A DNA stretch of 64,000 nucleotides. Source: Paenibacillus sp. J23TS9 (lineage in GTDB: Bacteria > Bacillota > Bacilli > Paenibacillales > Paenibacillaceae). The DNA lies in NCBI RefSeq assembly GCF_018403225.1, contig NZ_BOSG01000005.1:248001-312000 (forward strand), read 5' to 3'. The position numbers were made by a program, and so were the translations under genes. The notes under the pieces are model-generated. The model worked only from the letters and a program-made list of their open reading frames with translations, ran no database searches and was not told where the DNA came from. Below, one piece after another: positions 40,546-50,085 of the stretch (its first letter is position 1; every line of letters begins with the position of its first letter).

Positions 40546-41412
40546 TTACACTCCCAAAATCTTGCCCATATTGGACAGCGGTTCAGCTAGCGCATCAAGG
40601 TTCTGGCTGAGCTTGCGGATTTGATCTTCTTTCAGCTCGGTGTAATCCACATAGCCATCGCCTTTTTTAAACGCATCGAGCTCCTGCTTCAGAGTGGCGA
40701 AGCGGTCACCGATTTCTTTCTCCAGATCAGCATCCTTTTTTGCCACTTCCGGTTTCAAAATTTCGAAAATTTTGTTGGCACCTTCAACGTTGGCAGCAAA
40801 GTCATACAAGTCCGTATGGGAGTAAAGCTCTTCCTCGCCGGTCACTTTGGAGGAGGATACTTCATTCAGAAGCTCCACAGCACCGGTAACCATCAGGCTG
40901 GCATCGATATCGATCGTTTCGATTTTTGCTCTAAGAAGCTGAGCGTCCTTCAACAGCTGATCGGCAAAACCTTCTTGGCCAGCTGTAGTTTTATCTTCCC
41001 AAAGGGCTTTTTCTATACGGTGGAAGCCGCGCCATTCAGCTGCGTCAACATCATTCACCCGTGCATCGATGTTCGGGTCCAGATCTCCAAGGGCCTCGGC
41101 AACCGGCTCAATCCGTTCGTAGTAAGCACGAGCAGGTGCATAAAGCTTTTTGGCTTCGTCCAGCTTTCCGGCTTTGACCGCATTTGTGAATTTTTCCGTT
41201 TCTTTCACAAACAGATCGCACTGCTCAACCGCGAAGTTCCGATATTGCTCAATCGCAGCGGTAAAATCGGCTGCAGCAGGAGCTGCACTCGTCTCCGTTG
41301 TGGCTGGTGCGGCAGGCGTAGGATCAGCTTCAACGTTTTCCTTTTGCCCGCATCCGCTGAAGAGCAGGGAGGCGACCAGTATACCCGTGGGAAGAATGAC
41401 ATTGTATTTCAA
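40546..41412 (-). CDS. efeO: EfeO-type imelysin/M75 iron-binding lipoprotein
   Basis: This 288-residue lipoprotein has a signal ending in the lipobox LLFSGC and an M75-like helical domain with the metal-binding HxxE-type motif GFHRIEKALW (about 140-149). It lacks the cupredoxin domain of E. coli EfeO, as in other Firmicutes. TTG 41412 is chosen: AAGGAG lies 9 bases upstream, and a longer frame to 41520 would run through the Fur box. It is first in the operon. Confidence 0.9.
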   Translation of the reverse strand: MKYNVILPTGILVASLLFSGCGQKENVEADPTPAAPATTETSAAPAAADFTAAIEQYRNFAVEQCDLFVKETEKFTNAVKAGKLDEAKKLYAPARAYYERIEPVAEALGDLDPNIDARVNDVDAAEWRGFHRIEKALWEDKTTAGQEGFADQLLKDAQLLRAKIETIDIDASLMVTGAVELLNEVSSSKVTGEEELYSHTDLYDFAANVEGANKIFEILKPEVAKKDADLEKEIGDRFATLKQELDAFKKGDGYVDYTELKEDQIRKLSQNLDALAEPLSNMGKILGV

Positions 41413-41460
41413 GTAAAGCAGCTCCTTTTTATATGAAAATATGTATCCTGACATATAAAT

Positions 41461-41479
41461 GATAATGATTCTCAGTATC
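41461..41479 (-). promoter_or_regulatory. Fur box
   Basis: GATAATGATTCTCAGTATC matches the 19-bp Fur consensus at 16 positions. It lies 49 bases upstream of the efeO start, where it would block transcription when iron is plentiful. Confidence 0.8.
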
Positions 41480-41583
41480 ATGCCTGAGATAATAATATAG
41501 AGTTGCTTGGTTGCTGTCAATATTTTTTTATTGAAGTCATTTTATAGGTTGGAGCCCAGCCAACAGATGCAGATGCCACGTTA

Positions 41584-41642
41584 AAAAAGCCTCTCTATAG
41601 GACTGGAAGGTTTTTTCCTTCAGCACCCTAAGAGAGGCTTCT
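41584..41642 (-). terminator. Terminator of the LacI-family gene
   Basis: AAGCCTCTCTTA / TAGAGAGGCTT arms with an inner GAAGG/CCTTC hairpin are followed on the minus strand by TTTTTT. Confidence 0.85.
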
Positions 41643-41652
41643 AACATATCAG

Positions 41653-42672
41653 TTATATTTTCGAATTGCTGGACTGACGGAAGATGGGCTGGAATGGCAG
41701 CAAGATCTTAATAGGCAGCGGATAAGGCGCTTGAATACTTTGCAGGATTGTTCGTGCAGCCACACTTCCAATTTCGAGCGTCGGGATATGAATGGTCGAA
41801 AGCGGAGGAACGGTATAGCGGGACGGCTCATTGTCATCAAAACCTATAATGGCAAAATCCTGCGGTATCCGGTAGCCTTTCTCCGAAATGGCACGCATCG
41901 CCGCCATCGCCATAATGTCACTGGCCGCAAAAACGGCTGTCGGCAGTTGGACGCTATGCCTATCAAGATATTTCAGAACGAGATGATAGGCGTTATCCGG
42001 CTCCCATTCCGCATTCAGGACATGCTGCGGATGGACCGTCAGCCCGGCTTGCTCCAGTGCCAGCTTGTAGCCGCGGAATCTTTTCTCCCGGTCCAATTCT
42101 CCGGATAAGCCGGTTCCTCCAATAAACATAATCTCGCGGTGACCCTGATCAATCAGATGCTGAACAGCTGCACGGGCAGCTTCGACGCGGTCATAAGAGA
42201 TCGTTGGGATGCTTGGATCGGACACGTCGATGCCAACGATATGTTGAACATGTTTTTTGATTTGACTGTACAGTTTGTTTTCGATGCCTTCTATGATAAT
42301 CAGGCCATCTGTTTGATTCTCGCTTGTAATTTGCTGCAAAACCTCAGGTTTTTTCAAATCTTCCTGCGTAAGAATGAAAGCAATTTTGTTTCCTTGTTGG
42401 GACAATTCCTTTTCGATACCTTCAAAAATGACCGAGAAATAAGGATGGTAATGCCGCCCTTGCATGGTGGATACAATGCATCCGATCTTTTTGACCTGCG
42501 CAGGGGATTCTTGGGCAGGAAGCTTAACCGTATAACCCAAATCTCGTGCTGCGTCCCAAATCTTTTGCCTTGTCTCACTGTTAAAGAAGCGGTTTGATTC
42601 GTCGGCCAGAACGCGGGAAACGGTAGAGATAGAAACGCCGACGCGTTCGGCTATATCTTTTAATGTGGGCAT
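41653..42672 (-). CDS. LacI-family transcriptional regulator
   Basis: This 339-residue regulator has a LacI helix-turn-helix at its start (LKDIAERVGVSISTVSRVL, about 3-21) and a periplasmic-binding-like sensor domain with FAASDIMAMAAMRA (about 248-261) and IIGFDDNEPS. ATG 42672 is used, as the frame upstream adds only an unrelated stretch. It is divergent from a sugar ABC transporter and a GH4 glycosidase, the arrangement of the Bacillus melR-melEDCA cluster, so it probably represses those genes. The inducer is unknown. Confidence 0.9.
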   Translation of the reverse strand: MPTLKDIAERVGVSISTVSRVLADESNRFFNSETRQKIWDAARDLGYTVKLPAQESPAQVKKIGCIVSTMQGRHYHPYFSVIFEGIEKELSQQGNKIAFILTQEDLKKPEVLQQITSENQTDGLIIIEGIENKLYSQIKKHVQHIVGIDVSDPSIPTISYDRVEAARAAVQHLIDQGHREIMFIGGTGLSGELDREKRFRGYKLALEQAGLTVHPQHVLNAEWEPDNAYHLVLKYLDRHSVQLPTAVFAASDIMAMAAMRAISEKGYRIPQDFAIIGFDDNEPSRYTVPPLSTIHIPTLEIGSVAARTILQSIQAPYPLPIKILLPFQPIFRQSSNSKI

Positions 42673-42826
42673 GATATGACCTGCCTTCAATTTCATATAA
42701 GATGTAGAGCAGATTGACAATCTCACTCTCTATGTTAAGTAAAAAAAAGGCAAAGGTCAACTCATTTGCGGAAAAAGTTGCAGCAATTTTCAGATATAAT
42801 TTGCGTATTGATTTGCATAATTATGA

Positions 42827-42855
42827 TTGACTATAGTTTGTAGCAGAGGTATTAT
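42827..42855 (+). promoter_or_regulatory. Sigma-A promoter of the sugar uptake operon
   Basis: TTGACT (42827-42832), a 17-base spacer and TATTAT (42850-42855) lie 56 bases before the substrate-binding protein ATG. I did not find a convincing LacI operator palindrome. Confidence 0.7.
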
Positions 42856-42911
42856 TTTCATGTAATCAAGATGAATGAAGCCGATTTAATCAAAAGAAAG
42901 GGGTAAACTTA

Positions 42912-44201
42912 ATGCGAATTATCAAATTTTGCAGTGTTTTTGCAATTATTTGCACAATTTTTGCGATAACGGGTTGCGCAAATGATTCGAAAGCCGATTC
43001 ATCACCCTCCAGCAGCCAGGGTAAAGTAAAACTGGTTTTCTGGAGCCATCAGGAAGACGCCTTCATGAATGCTTATAAAAAAGTAATTTCAGACTACGAA
43101 GCGCTTCACCCGGATGTGAGCATTGACTACCAGACCTTTCCTTATGACGTGTACAACCAGAAGCTTAAAGCATCCTTTTCCGCAAAGAGCCCGCCTGATA
43201 TCGCAGAAATGTTCGGCACCTGGGTTCCGGAGTATTCAAAAAACGGCCTGCTTGCGGAAATTCCGGGAAGTGAACAGCTGCAAACGGAATATTACGAAGC
43301 GCCTTTGGGCGGGTACACACTGAATGGCAAGCTGTATGGACTACCGCTCGAATTTAATATTGAGAATGGCGGGATGTTGATCCATCCGCAAATGCTTAAA
43401 GAGCATGGAATTGCCAATCCTCCTTCTACATGGGATGAGCTTGTGGCCGATGCGAAGCAATTGACGGTTCGTGACGGCAAGGGAATCAAGGTCAAGGGTT
43501 TTGACTTCGTTTCCGGCGACAATATTACATTCACGTTTCTGTCTATGATTTTGCAGCAAAACGGGAAATATTGGGGAGAAAATGACCATGTTGATTTCCA
43601 GACACCAGAAGCCCAGAAGGCGATGACTGCCTTAACCTCCCTCATTGCTAATGACAAAGTGGCAGATCTTACGACGTTCGGCGGCGAGCTGGACACTTCC
43701 GATTATTTCTTTCAAGGCAGATCGGCAATGACCTATCGAGGTCCATGGACCGTAGCTGCTGGGCTGAATACATACAAAGTGAAAGACTTTGAGTATGTAC
43801 CCGTGCCTTCCTTTACAACGAATCCTCCTTCATTTTCAGCAGAGTCAGGCTGGGGCATTGTTGCTTCAGAAAAAAGCAAGCAGCAGAAAGCAGCCGTCGA
43901 CTTTATTACTTACATGTCATCCAATGATAATTTGCTTGCATGGAACCAAAGCACGTTCACTGTTCCTGCCAAAAAGGCTGTGGCGGAAAATCCGGAATTC
44001 CTCAAATCAAATCCTTATATGAAAACTTCACTTGATATTTTGCAGCTGGGGAAATGGATCGGTCCGATCGCTGACCGGGATTTCTTTTTCAAAACGATTA
44101 ATGATCACTTCCAATTGATGGCCACCGGTCAGGAAGCCGTTGAAAAGGGACTTCAGAATATAGAGAAGACCATCAACGAAAGTCAGGATCAACATAAATG
44201 A
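42912..44201 (+). CDS. Sugar ABC transporter substrate-binding lipoprotein
   Basis: This 429-residue extracellular lipoprotein has a signal ending in the lipobox AITGC (Cys about 22) and a family 1 solute-binding fold (VKLVFWSHQEDAFMNAYKKV, about 38-57; MTYRGPWTVAAGL, about 273-285). It captures an oligosaccharide and passes it to the two permeases that follow. No ATPase is present in the operon, so a shared MsmK/MsmX-type ATPase elsewhere is expected. AAAGAAAGGGG provides the ribosome site. Confidence 0.92.
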   Translation: MRIIKFCSVFAIICTIFAITGCANDSKADSSPSSSQGKVKLVFWSHQEDAFMNAYKKVISDYEALHPDVSIDYQTFPYDVYNQKLKASFSAKSPPDIAEMFGTWVPEYSKNGLLAEIPGSEQLQTEYYEAPLGGYTLNGKLYGLPLEFNIENGGMLIHPQMLKEHGIANPPSTWDELVADAKQLTVRDGKGIKVKGFDFVSGDNITFTFLSMILQQNGKYWGENDHVDFQTPEAQKAMTALTSLIANDKVADLTTFGGELDTSDYFFQGRSAMTYRGPWTVAAGLNTYKVKDFEYVPVPSFTTNPPSFSAESGWGIVASEKSKQQKAAVDFITYMSSNDNLLAWNQSTFTVPAKKAVAENPEFLKSNPYMKTSLDILQLGKWIGPIADRDFFFKTINDHFQLMATGQEAVEKGLQNIEKTINESQDQHK

Positions 44202-44217
44202 TCGGAGTGGAACGAGC

Positions 44218-45153
44218 ATGAATCTTGGCACTGCAACAGGCAGAAATAAAGGAATTGAGCCCGGGGCCGAACGGGCAGGCCGAAAAAACGGGAGGAAATT
44301 CATTTACCTGTCGCTGGCCCCCGTTCTGCTGCTGTTCGGCGTGTTTGCCTTTCTTCCTATCGGATGGAGTCTGGGATTGTCGGTATTTAAATATAACCCG
44401 CTTAGTGGAAGCGCTCTCTTTGTAGGAGCCGACAACTATATCCGTATGCTGGGCGATTCGGTTTTTCTGAAGTCGCTCTGGGTCACGTTTAAATTTGTCA
44501 TTATTGCCGTTATGGTGAACATCATCATCACGTTGATGATCGCCGTAGCGATCCAGCGGATTCGGACCGGCTGGCTGCGGAGCTTGATGCGCACCTTGTT
44601 TTTTCTTCCGACAATCGCACCGCTCGCAGGTACGGCAATCGTCTGGAGCACCATGTTCAATTTCAACCACGGTTTGTTTAATATCCTGCTCGACAAGATG
44701 CATATGGCCCCAATACAGTGGTTAAGCGATCCGCATTATGCGCTGTATTCGGTCATCATGATGACGTTGTGGGCTGATATCGGGTACAATATTGTCCTTT
44801 TTATCGCAGGTCTGGATTCGATTCCGGATATGTATTATGAGGCCGCTATTTTGGATGGAGCAAGCCGCTGGCATATTTTCAAGGACATTACGCTTCCGCT
44901 GCTTCGCAGATCGATGCTGTTCATATCCGTTACCACCGTCGTTTCTTATTTTCAGGCTTTCGCCCAGTTCCAGATCATGACCAAGGGAGAACCGTTTAAT
45001 GAAACAAGGGTGCTGGCTTTACACATATACGAGCAGGCCTTTTCCAATTCCAACATGGGATATGCGTCGGCCATGGCTACCGTGTTTCTGTTGATCATTT
45101 TAGTGGTTACCTTACTGCAGCTCAAATGGGGGCGTACGGAGTGGGAATATTGA
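44218..45153 (+). CDS. Sugar ABC transporter permease (MalF/MelD-like)
   Basis: This 311-residue membrane protein has six predicted helices and the EAA loop, YEAAILDGASRWHIFKDITL (about 207-226), where a shared ATPase docks. The ~30-residue basic cytoplasmic N-terminus precedes the first helix (YLSLAPVLLLFGVFAFLPIG). It lies 16 bases after the binding protein gene and before the second permease. Confidence 0.92.
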   Translation: MNLGTATGRNKGIEPGAERAGRKNGRKFIYLSLAPVLLLFGVFAFLPIGWSLGLSVFKYNPLSGSALFVGADNYIRMLGDSVFLKSLWVTFKFVIIAVMVNIIITLMIAVAIQRIRTGWLRSLMRTLFFLPTIAPLAGTAIVWSTMFNFNHGLFNILLDKMHMAPIQWLSDPHYALYSVIMMTLWADIGYNIVLFIAGLDSIPDMYYEAAILDGASRWHIFKDITLPLLRRSMLFISVTTVVSYFQAFAQFQIMTKGEPFNETRVLALHIYEQAFSNSNMGYASAMATVFLLIILVVTLLQLKWGRTEWEY

Positions 45154-45171
45154 CGAGGGGGTCCGGAGCGA

Positions 45172-45996
45172 ATGCACCGCAGAAATAAATGGTTGGATGG
45201 TTTGATTATGCTGGTGTTGATAGTAGCCGCTTGTGCGATGCTGATGCCTTATGCATGGATGGTTTTGTCTTCTTTAAAAAGCAACATGGAGATCGTATCC
45301 GGTTCACACACTTTTTTACCGAGTAAGGCCAGTCTGGAGGGCTATCGCACCGTGCTGGTGGATGCGCCTTTCGGAAGGTGGCTGATGAACAGTGCGGTGA
45401 CTTCCGTCGTGATTACGGCAGCGACGCTTTTTACAAGTGCTCTAGCCGGTTATATTTTTGCCAAGCATCAATTCAAAGGACAGAAGCTTCTGTTCATTCT
45501 AATTCTTGCGACGATGATGATTCCTTTTCAGGTTATTATGATTCCGACCTATCTCATCACTGCAAAATTAGGTTTGGTCAACCAGTTGATGGCTATTATT
45601 TTGCCGAATCTGGTAAGCTCCTACGGCGTTTTTCTCGCCAAACAATTTATTGAGGATATCCCGCAGGATCTGCTGGATGCGGCAAGAATGGACGGTGCGG
45701 GCGAGCTGCGACTGATGGTTCGGATCATTGCGCCTCTCATTCTGCCCATGCTGTCTGCTCTCGGCATTTTTACCTTTATGAATTCCTGGAACAATTATTT
45801 ATGGCCGCTTATTATTCTAAATGATGAGAGCAAAATGACGGTTCCTTTGGCACTGGTTTATTTTAACGGAACGCATATGGTCAACTATAACGTCGTGATG
45901 TCGGCGGCCGTGCTGATTACGCTTCCAGTTATTGCAGTGTTTCTCATATTCCAAAAGCAATTTATCAAAGGCCTGACGATGACGGGCATGAAGTAA
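45172..45996 (+). CDS. Sugar ABC transporter permease (MalG/MelC-like)
   Basis: This 274-residue membrane protein is the second permease half. Six helices and the EAA-type loop LLDAARMDGAGELRLMVRII (about 167-186) are visible. ATG 45172 follows GGGGGTCCGGAGCG, 18 bases after the previous stop. It ends with a short basic tail (KQFIKGLTMTGMK). Confidence 0.92.
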   Translation: MHRRNKWLDGLIMLVLIVAACAMLMPYAWMVLSSLKSNMEIVSGSHTFLPSKASLEGYRTVLVDAPFGRWLMNSAVTSVVITAATLFTSALAGYIFAKHQFKGQKLLFILILATMMIPFQVIMIPTYLITAKLGLVNQLMAIILPNLVSSYGVFLAKQFIEDIPQDLLDAARMDGAGELRLMVRIIAPLILPMLSALGIFTFMNSWNNYLWPLIILNDESKMTVPLALVYFNGTHMVNYNVVMSAAVLITLPVIAVFLIFQKQFIKGLTMTGMK

Positions 45997-46015
45997 AGAG
46001 AAGGGGAGAATACCG

Positions 46016-47317
46016 ATGACTAAAATATCGATTATTGGCGCAGGCAGCGCATTTACACAGGAGATTACTACGGACATTATGCTCATTGAAGGGATTGAAG
46101 GCGGTACGATCGCACTGGTGGATATCGATCCGGAACGGCTGGAGATCGCACGCAAGCTAGTCGCGCAAATTATAGAGCTTTCAGGCAAGAAGTGGGACGT
46201 GATTGCTTCCACCGACCGTAGGGAAGTGATCGGGGGTTCGCAGTTCGTCATTAACCAGATTGAAGTGGGAGGACTGCAGACGGTCCGTTACGAGTATGAG
46301 ATTCCGTTGAAATATGGCGTTAACCAGTGCATCGGGGACACGCTTGGCCCGGGCGGGCTATTCAAAACGCTGCGCACGCTTCCTTCCTGGATGGAAATCA
46401 TCAGGGACATCGAGGATCTCTGCCCGGACACGACGATCCTGAATTATACGAATCCGATGTCAGCGGTGACGCTGCTTACATCCCGAATTACGCAAATCCC
46501 GGTCGTTGGCTTATGCCATTCCATTCAGAATACATCCCAACGTTTGGCCAAATATGCGGGGGTACCTTATTCGGAGATGAAATGGAGGGCGGCAGGGATC
46601 AACCATATGTCGTGGTTCGTGGAGCTTTCCCATCAGGGTCAGGACCTGTATCCTCTGCTGCGCGAGAAGATCCAGGATCCGGAACTGCTGAAGAAGGACC
46701 CCGTCCGATTTGATGCCATGAAATACCTGGGAGCTTTCGTATCGGAATCCAGCGGCCATTTCTCGGAATACATTCCTTACTATCGTAAACGCCAATCACT
46801 AATCGATCAGCACTGCAATTCCGGTTATAATGGCGCAACAGGTTATTACGCGGATAATTGGCCGATATGGCGGAAGGAAAACGATGAAAGGATCATTCAG
46901 CAGCTCGAGGGCACGATTCCGCTTGAGCTTAAGCCAAGCAATGAGTATGCGGCCATTATCATTGAAGCGATGCTGAAAAACGAACCGAAAGTGATTTATG
47001 GCAACGTGCCTAATGAAGGGTTAATTCATAATTTGCCGTCAGACGGCGTTGTCGAAGTAGCCTGCATGGTTGATCGCAATGGTATAAATCCTTGCCAGTT
47101 CGGCAGTCTGCCTGAGCATCTAGCCGCTTTGTGCCGTTCTAATATGGCCTTTTTTGATCTCGCCGTGGGAGCGGTTCTAGGTAACGACAAAGAAATGGCC
47201 CGGCATGCGCTGATGGTCGATCCGTTATCCGCTGCCGTTTGCTCGCTTGCTGAGATTGGCGATATGTTTGAGGAGCTGTATGAAGCCGAACATGACTTTA
47301 TCCCGGCGCTGAAATAA
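46016..47317 (+). CDS. GH4 family alpha-galactosidase or alpha-galacturonidase
   Basis: This 433-residue cytoplasmic enzyme belongs to glycoside hydrolase family 4, which uses NAD and a divalent metal in an oxidation-elimination mechanism. The NAD site is IIGAGSAF (about 5-12); the metal ligands lie in LCHS (about 164-167) and GINHMSWF (about 188-195). The CHS motif is typical of alpha-galactosidases such as MelA and of alpha-galacturonidases such as LplD. Operon order (LacI, binding protein, two permeases, GH4) matches mel, but the beta-helix gene next door favours pectin-type substrates. Specificity stays open. Confidence 0.88.
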   Translation: MTKISIIGAGSAFTQEITTDIMLIEGIEGGTIALVDIDPERLEIARKLVAQIIELSGKKWDVIASTDRREVIGGSQFVINQIEVGGLQTVRYEYEIPLKYGVNQCIGDTLGPGGLFKTLRTLPSWMEIIRDIEDLCPDTTILNYTNPMSAVTLLTSRITQIPVVGLCHSIQNTSQRLAKYAGVPYSEMKWRAAGINHMSWFVELSHQGQDLYPLLREKIQDPELLKKDPVRFDAMKYLGAFVSESSGHFSEYIPYYRKRQSLIDQHCNSGYNGATGYYADNWPIWRKENDERIIQQLEGTIPLELKPSNEYAAIIIEAMLKNEPKVIYGNVPNEGLIHNLPSDGVVEVACMVDRNGINPCQFGSLPEHLAALCRSNMAFFDLAVGAVLGNDKEMARHALMVDPLSAAVCSLAEIGDMFEELYEAEHDFIPALK

Positions 47318-47404
47318 ACCTAAGAAACGAATTCTTGGCGGGCCATTTAGATGGATGGACATGGTCATATGTGGTAAACAAAAAAATTAGGGAGATGATC
47401 ATTC

Positions 47405-48946
47405 GTGAGATTCGGTAAAATGCTGATTGTGGGAGTTAGTTTGGCTGTATTAGGTTTCGGAATCGCAAGCGTCAAGGCGCCTTCGGCTGCAGCTTCGGGA
47501 ACCGAGTATTATGTATCGGCAAACGGGAGCGATTCGAATGCAGGTACGAGCAGCGCACCATGGAAAACCTTGCAGCACGCAGCTGATACCGCAGGTCCCG
47601 GAAGCACGGTTTATGTTCGCGGCGGAGTGTATAACGAAAAACTCAAGATCACCAAATCGGGTTCCGCGGACCAAGGTCCGATTACATTCACCAGCTATGA
47701 CTCGGAGCAGGCCGTGATCGATGGAACAGGGCTGTCCGTGAGCGGAACCGAAGGCATCATCGACATCACCGACGTTAATTATGTTGCCATCCGAGGGTTT
47801 GAGGTTCGCAACTATACGACTACCAAAAGCAATGTCATGCCCGTCGGGATTTACGTACACGGCTCCGGCAGTTATATTACGCTGTCCAACAACAAAATCC
47901 ATGACATTAAAAATACGTCAACCCCAGCAGGAACCGATCTTCTCGGGCGGGATGCTCATGGCATTGCCGTGTATGGAACCAAAGCTCCGGAGTCCATCCA
48001 TGACGTGACAATTGACGGCAACGAGCTCTACAATCTGGTGCTGGGTTCCAGCGAATCGCTCGTGTTAAACGGCAATGTTGATACCTTTTCCGTGACGAAC
48101 AACAAGATTCATGATAATGACAATATAGGGATCGATATTATCGGGTACGAGGGCAAATCGCCGAATGCGGCCTATGATCAGGCAAGAAACGGGTTCGTAA
48201 GCGGCAATCAGATCTACAATATTACTTCAAATAACAATCCGTCCTACGGGAAAAAGCTTCCGAACAACAGCAATGCGGCGGATGGTATTTATGTTGATGG
48301 GGGCAAAGACAGCATCATCGAGCGGAACTACAGCTACAATAATGACATCGGGGTTGAAATCGCCTCTGAGCATGCAGGGAAATCCACCAGTAATATAACG
48401 ATCCGCAGCAATGTGATCTATAATAACCGCTTAACCGGTATTGCCATGGGCGGCTATGATACAAAGCGCGGGTCGACAGTGGGTTGCCATATCGTCAACA
48501 ACACATTATACAAAAATGACACCCTGGGTGACGGCAGCGGTCAGCTGTACGTTCAATATGATACCCAGAACAATGTTATTGAAAATAATATTTTCGTAGC
48601 CAGTTCTTCGAATGTGCTGATCTATAACGAATATATAAAGAATTCTGGCAATGTGGTCGATTATAATCTGTATTTTGCCCCGGGTGGAAGCTCGAATGCC
48701 ACCTGGACCTGGAAAAATAAAGAGTATACAGGATTCGCCGCATACCAAAAAGGAACAGGCAATGACGCCCACTCCCGATTTGCGGATCCTTTGTTCTTGA
48801 ACGCCGCCTCTAACGATTTCCACCTGAAGCCAGCTTCGCCGGCCATGGATTCGGGATTAACGGATACCAGCATCATTGGATCACTGGATATCGGCGGGCA
48901 GGCACGGGTTCAGGGAGCTGGCGTGAATATGGGCGCGTACGAATAG
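47405..48946 (+). CDS. Secreted right-handed beta-helix protein, pectate-lyase-like (PL9-type)
   Basis: This 513-residue protein has a signal peptide (about 1-32) and then YYVSANGSDSNAGTSSAPWK (about 36-55), the DUF1565-type opening common in PL9 lyases and related beta-helix enzymes. Repeated NxI/NxxI turns (SNNKIHDI, VTNNKIHDN, IRSNVIYNN, VNNTLYKN) form the solenoid. It probably degrades an extracellular polysaccharide, with the adjoining transporter importing the fragments. Catalytic residues could not be confirmed by eye. GTG 47405 follows AGGGAGATGATC. A terminator lies downstream. Confidence 0.83.
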   Translation: MRFGKMLIVGVSLAVLGFGIASVKAPSAAASGTEYYVSANGSDSNAGTSSAPWKTLQHAADTAGPGSTVYVRGGVYNEKLKITKSGSADQGPITFTSYDSEQAVIDGTGLSVSGTEGIIDITDVNYVAIRGFEVRNYTTTKSNVMPVGIYVHGSGSYITLSNNKIHDIKNTSTPAGTDLLGRDAHGIAVYGTKAPESIHDVTIDGNELYNLVLGSSESLVLNGNVDTFSVTNNKIHDNDNIGIDIIGYEGKSPNAAYDQARNGFVSGNQIYNITSNNNPSYGKKLPNNSNAADGIYVDGGKDSIIERNYSYNNDIGVEIASEHAGKSTSNITIRSNVIYNNRLTGIAMGGYDTKRGSTVGCHIVNNTLYKNDTLGDGSGQLYVQYDTQNNVIENNIFVASSSNVLIYNEYIKNSGNVVDYNLYFAPGGSSNATWTWKNKEYTGFAAYQKGTGNDAHSRFADPLFLNAASNDFHLKPASPAMDSGLTDTSIIGSLDIGGQARVQGAGVNMGAYE

Positions 48947-49005
48947 ACTCATGCTGAATGTAATTCAATACCTGATTATTCAGCCCCGATATTAACTAAG
49001 TGCAT

Positions 49006-49070
49006 ATACACCCCTTATAAGCATGGGAGCCCCTCTGGGTAAGCCGATGAATGTAAGGGGTGTATTTTTG
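49006..49070 (+). terminator. Terminator after the beta-helix gene
   Basis: A 12-bp stem ATACACCCCTTA / TAAGGGGTGTAT (49006-49017 with 49054-49065) encloses 36 bases and is followed by TTTTTG. Confidence 0.75.
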
Positions 49071-49155
49071 TGCAAACCATGGAAGTTGGAAGTTAAATGG
49101 AACACATATGAAATGTATGGATAGACAACAAGAGAAGGCATGCACCGGAAGTAAA

Positions 49156-49506
49156 TTATGGATGCCGGTGCACCCAAAATCCGGCCAGCAGGCGGTAAGG
49201 AATATACAGTCCAAGGTAGGCGCCTGTCATCAGAAACCAAGGGTTCAGGAGCACATCATGAACGTTTGTGGTAAACACGGTCTCGTGGGTTCTGTTCATG
49301 TAAACAACCGTGGTAATAATGGAGCCTGCAGTATAAAAAGAAAGCAGAGCTACCAAATGCAGCACATACCGGACAAGTTTGTTCCAAATAGCTAAGGCTG
49401 TCATGATAAACGGAACAACAATGAAACCTGCGATCAGCAAAAATAGCAAAGCCAGCACCTCCTCTAGTCCATTGTCGGCACCGGTTTGCAAATTTAAACT
49501 TTTCAC
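49156..49506 (-). CDS. Small membrane protein, three to four helices
   Basis: This protein of up to 116 residues has hydrophobic segments at about residues 18-42, 44-66 and 88-110. No family recognised. The GTG 49506 start lacks a nearby ribosome site, while TTG 49449 has AGGAGG eight bases upstream and would give 97 residues starting right at the first helix; I consider the shorter form at least equally likely. It is divergent from gerE, so the two share the intergenic region. Confidence 0.65.
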   Translation of the reverse strand: MKSLNLQTGADNGLEEVLALLFLLIAGFIVVPFIMTALAIWNKLVRYVLHLVALLSFYTAGSIITTVVYMNRTHETVFTTNVHDVLLNPWFLMTGAYLGLYIPYRLLAGFWVHRHP

Positions 49507-49592
49507 TGATGTGAAAACGTATGAACTCCGGAAGTTTGGAGCGCGTTAAAGTCCGCCATGAAGGCGCAAGCCTATTTTTTAACCCTGACGGC

Positions 49593-49620
49593 ACCATTGC
49601 CCTGTACCTTACATAATATG
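49593..49620 (+). promoter_or_regulatory. Sigma-K-like promoter of gerE
   Basis: AC (49593-49594), a 17-base spacer and CATAATATG (49612-49620; consensus CATANNNTA) lie 62 bases before the gerE start. In B. subtilis gerE is transcribed by sigma-K, which agrees. Confidence 0.6.
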
Positions 49621-49682
49621 AGTTGACTGTATCCCTTTACCTTGTTATACCACATAAACCCGAGCAAGGAGGGGTGACACCA

Positions 49683-49907
49683 TTGAAAGGGAACGATCAT
49701 AAAAGCAAATTTTTGCTAACTCACCGTGAACGTGAAGTGTTTGAGCTGCTTGTTCAGGATAAAACGACCCGCGATATCGCCGGGCAGTTATTTATCAGTG
49801 AGAAAACGGTGCGGAACCATATTTCCAACGTGATGCAGAAACTCAATGTCAAAGGCCGTTCTCAGGCCGTCGTCGAGCTGATCAAGCTCGGGGAATTAAA
49901 GATCTGA
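49683..49907 (+). CDS. gerE: Late sporulation transcription regulator GerE
   Basis: This 74-residue protein is a stand-alone LuxR-type helix-turn-helix (LTHREREVFELLVQDKTTRD, about 12-31; ISEKTVRNHISNVMQKL, about 40-56; GRSQAVVELIKLGEL). B. subtilis GerE is also 74 residues and, from memory, nearly identical over the helix-turn-helix. GerE acts in the mother cell after sigma-K, switching spore coat genes on or off. TTG 49683 is the start, with AAGGAGGGG upstream; an earlier ATG would give an unlikely N-terminus. A second, broken copy is at 51587. Confidence 0.95.
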   Translation: MKGNDHKSKFLLTHREREVFELLVQDKTTRDIAGQLFISEKTVRNHISNVMQKLNVKGRSQAVVELIKLGELKI

Positions 49908-49991
49908 TCGATGCCTTCAAGCGCCCTTGGCCTTCTGTACTGTGTCTTCCTTATTTATAAGGAGGGCATGGCGAGAAGGTTCTTTGCTTTG
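49683..49991 (+). repeat. Source copy of a 309-bp direct duplication (second copy 51587-51895)
   Basis: From the gerE TTG to CTTTG at 49991 the sequence recurs 1,904 bases downstream with only a handful of substitutions. The second copy begins at the start codon and therefore lacks the ribosome site and promoter. Confidence 0.95.
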
Positions 49992-50085
49992 AGGGGAGTT
50001 AAAACAAGGTAAGAGGATGGATAAGCTTAATCCGAAATTAACGGCAATTGATAAGATAAGACCGCTTCACATACTTATCTGATAA

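Noticed and set aside
40621..41436. 271-codon plus-strand frame
   Set aside because: Antisense shadow of efeO, crossing its start codon and leader.
42790..42830. Possible LacI operator in the divergent intergenic region
   Set aside because: Only the outer AATT bases of the candidate ATAATTTGCG...TGCATAATTAT are symmetric; the centre does not pair.
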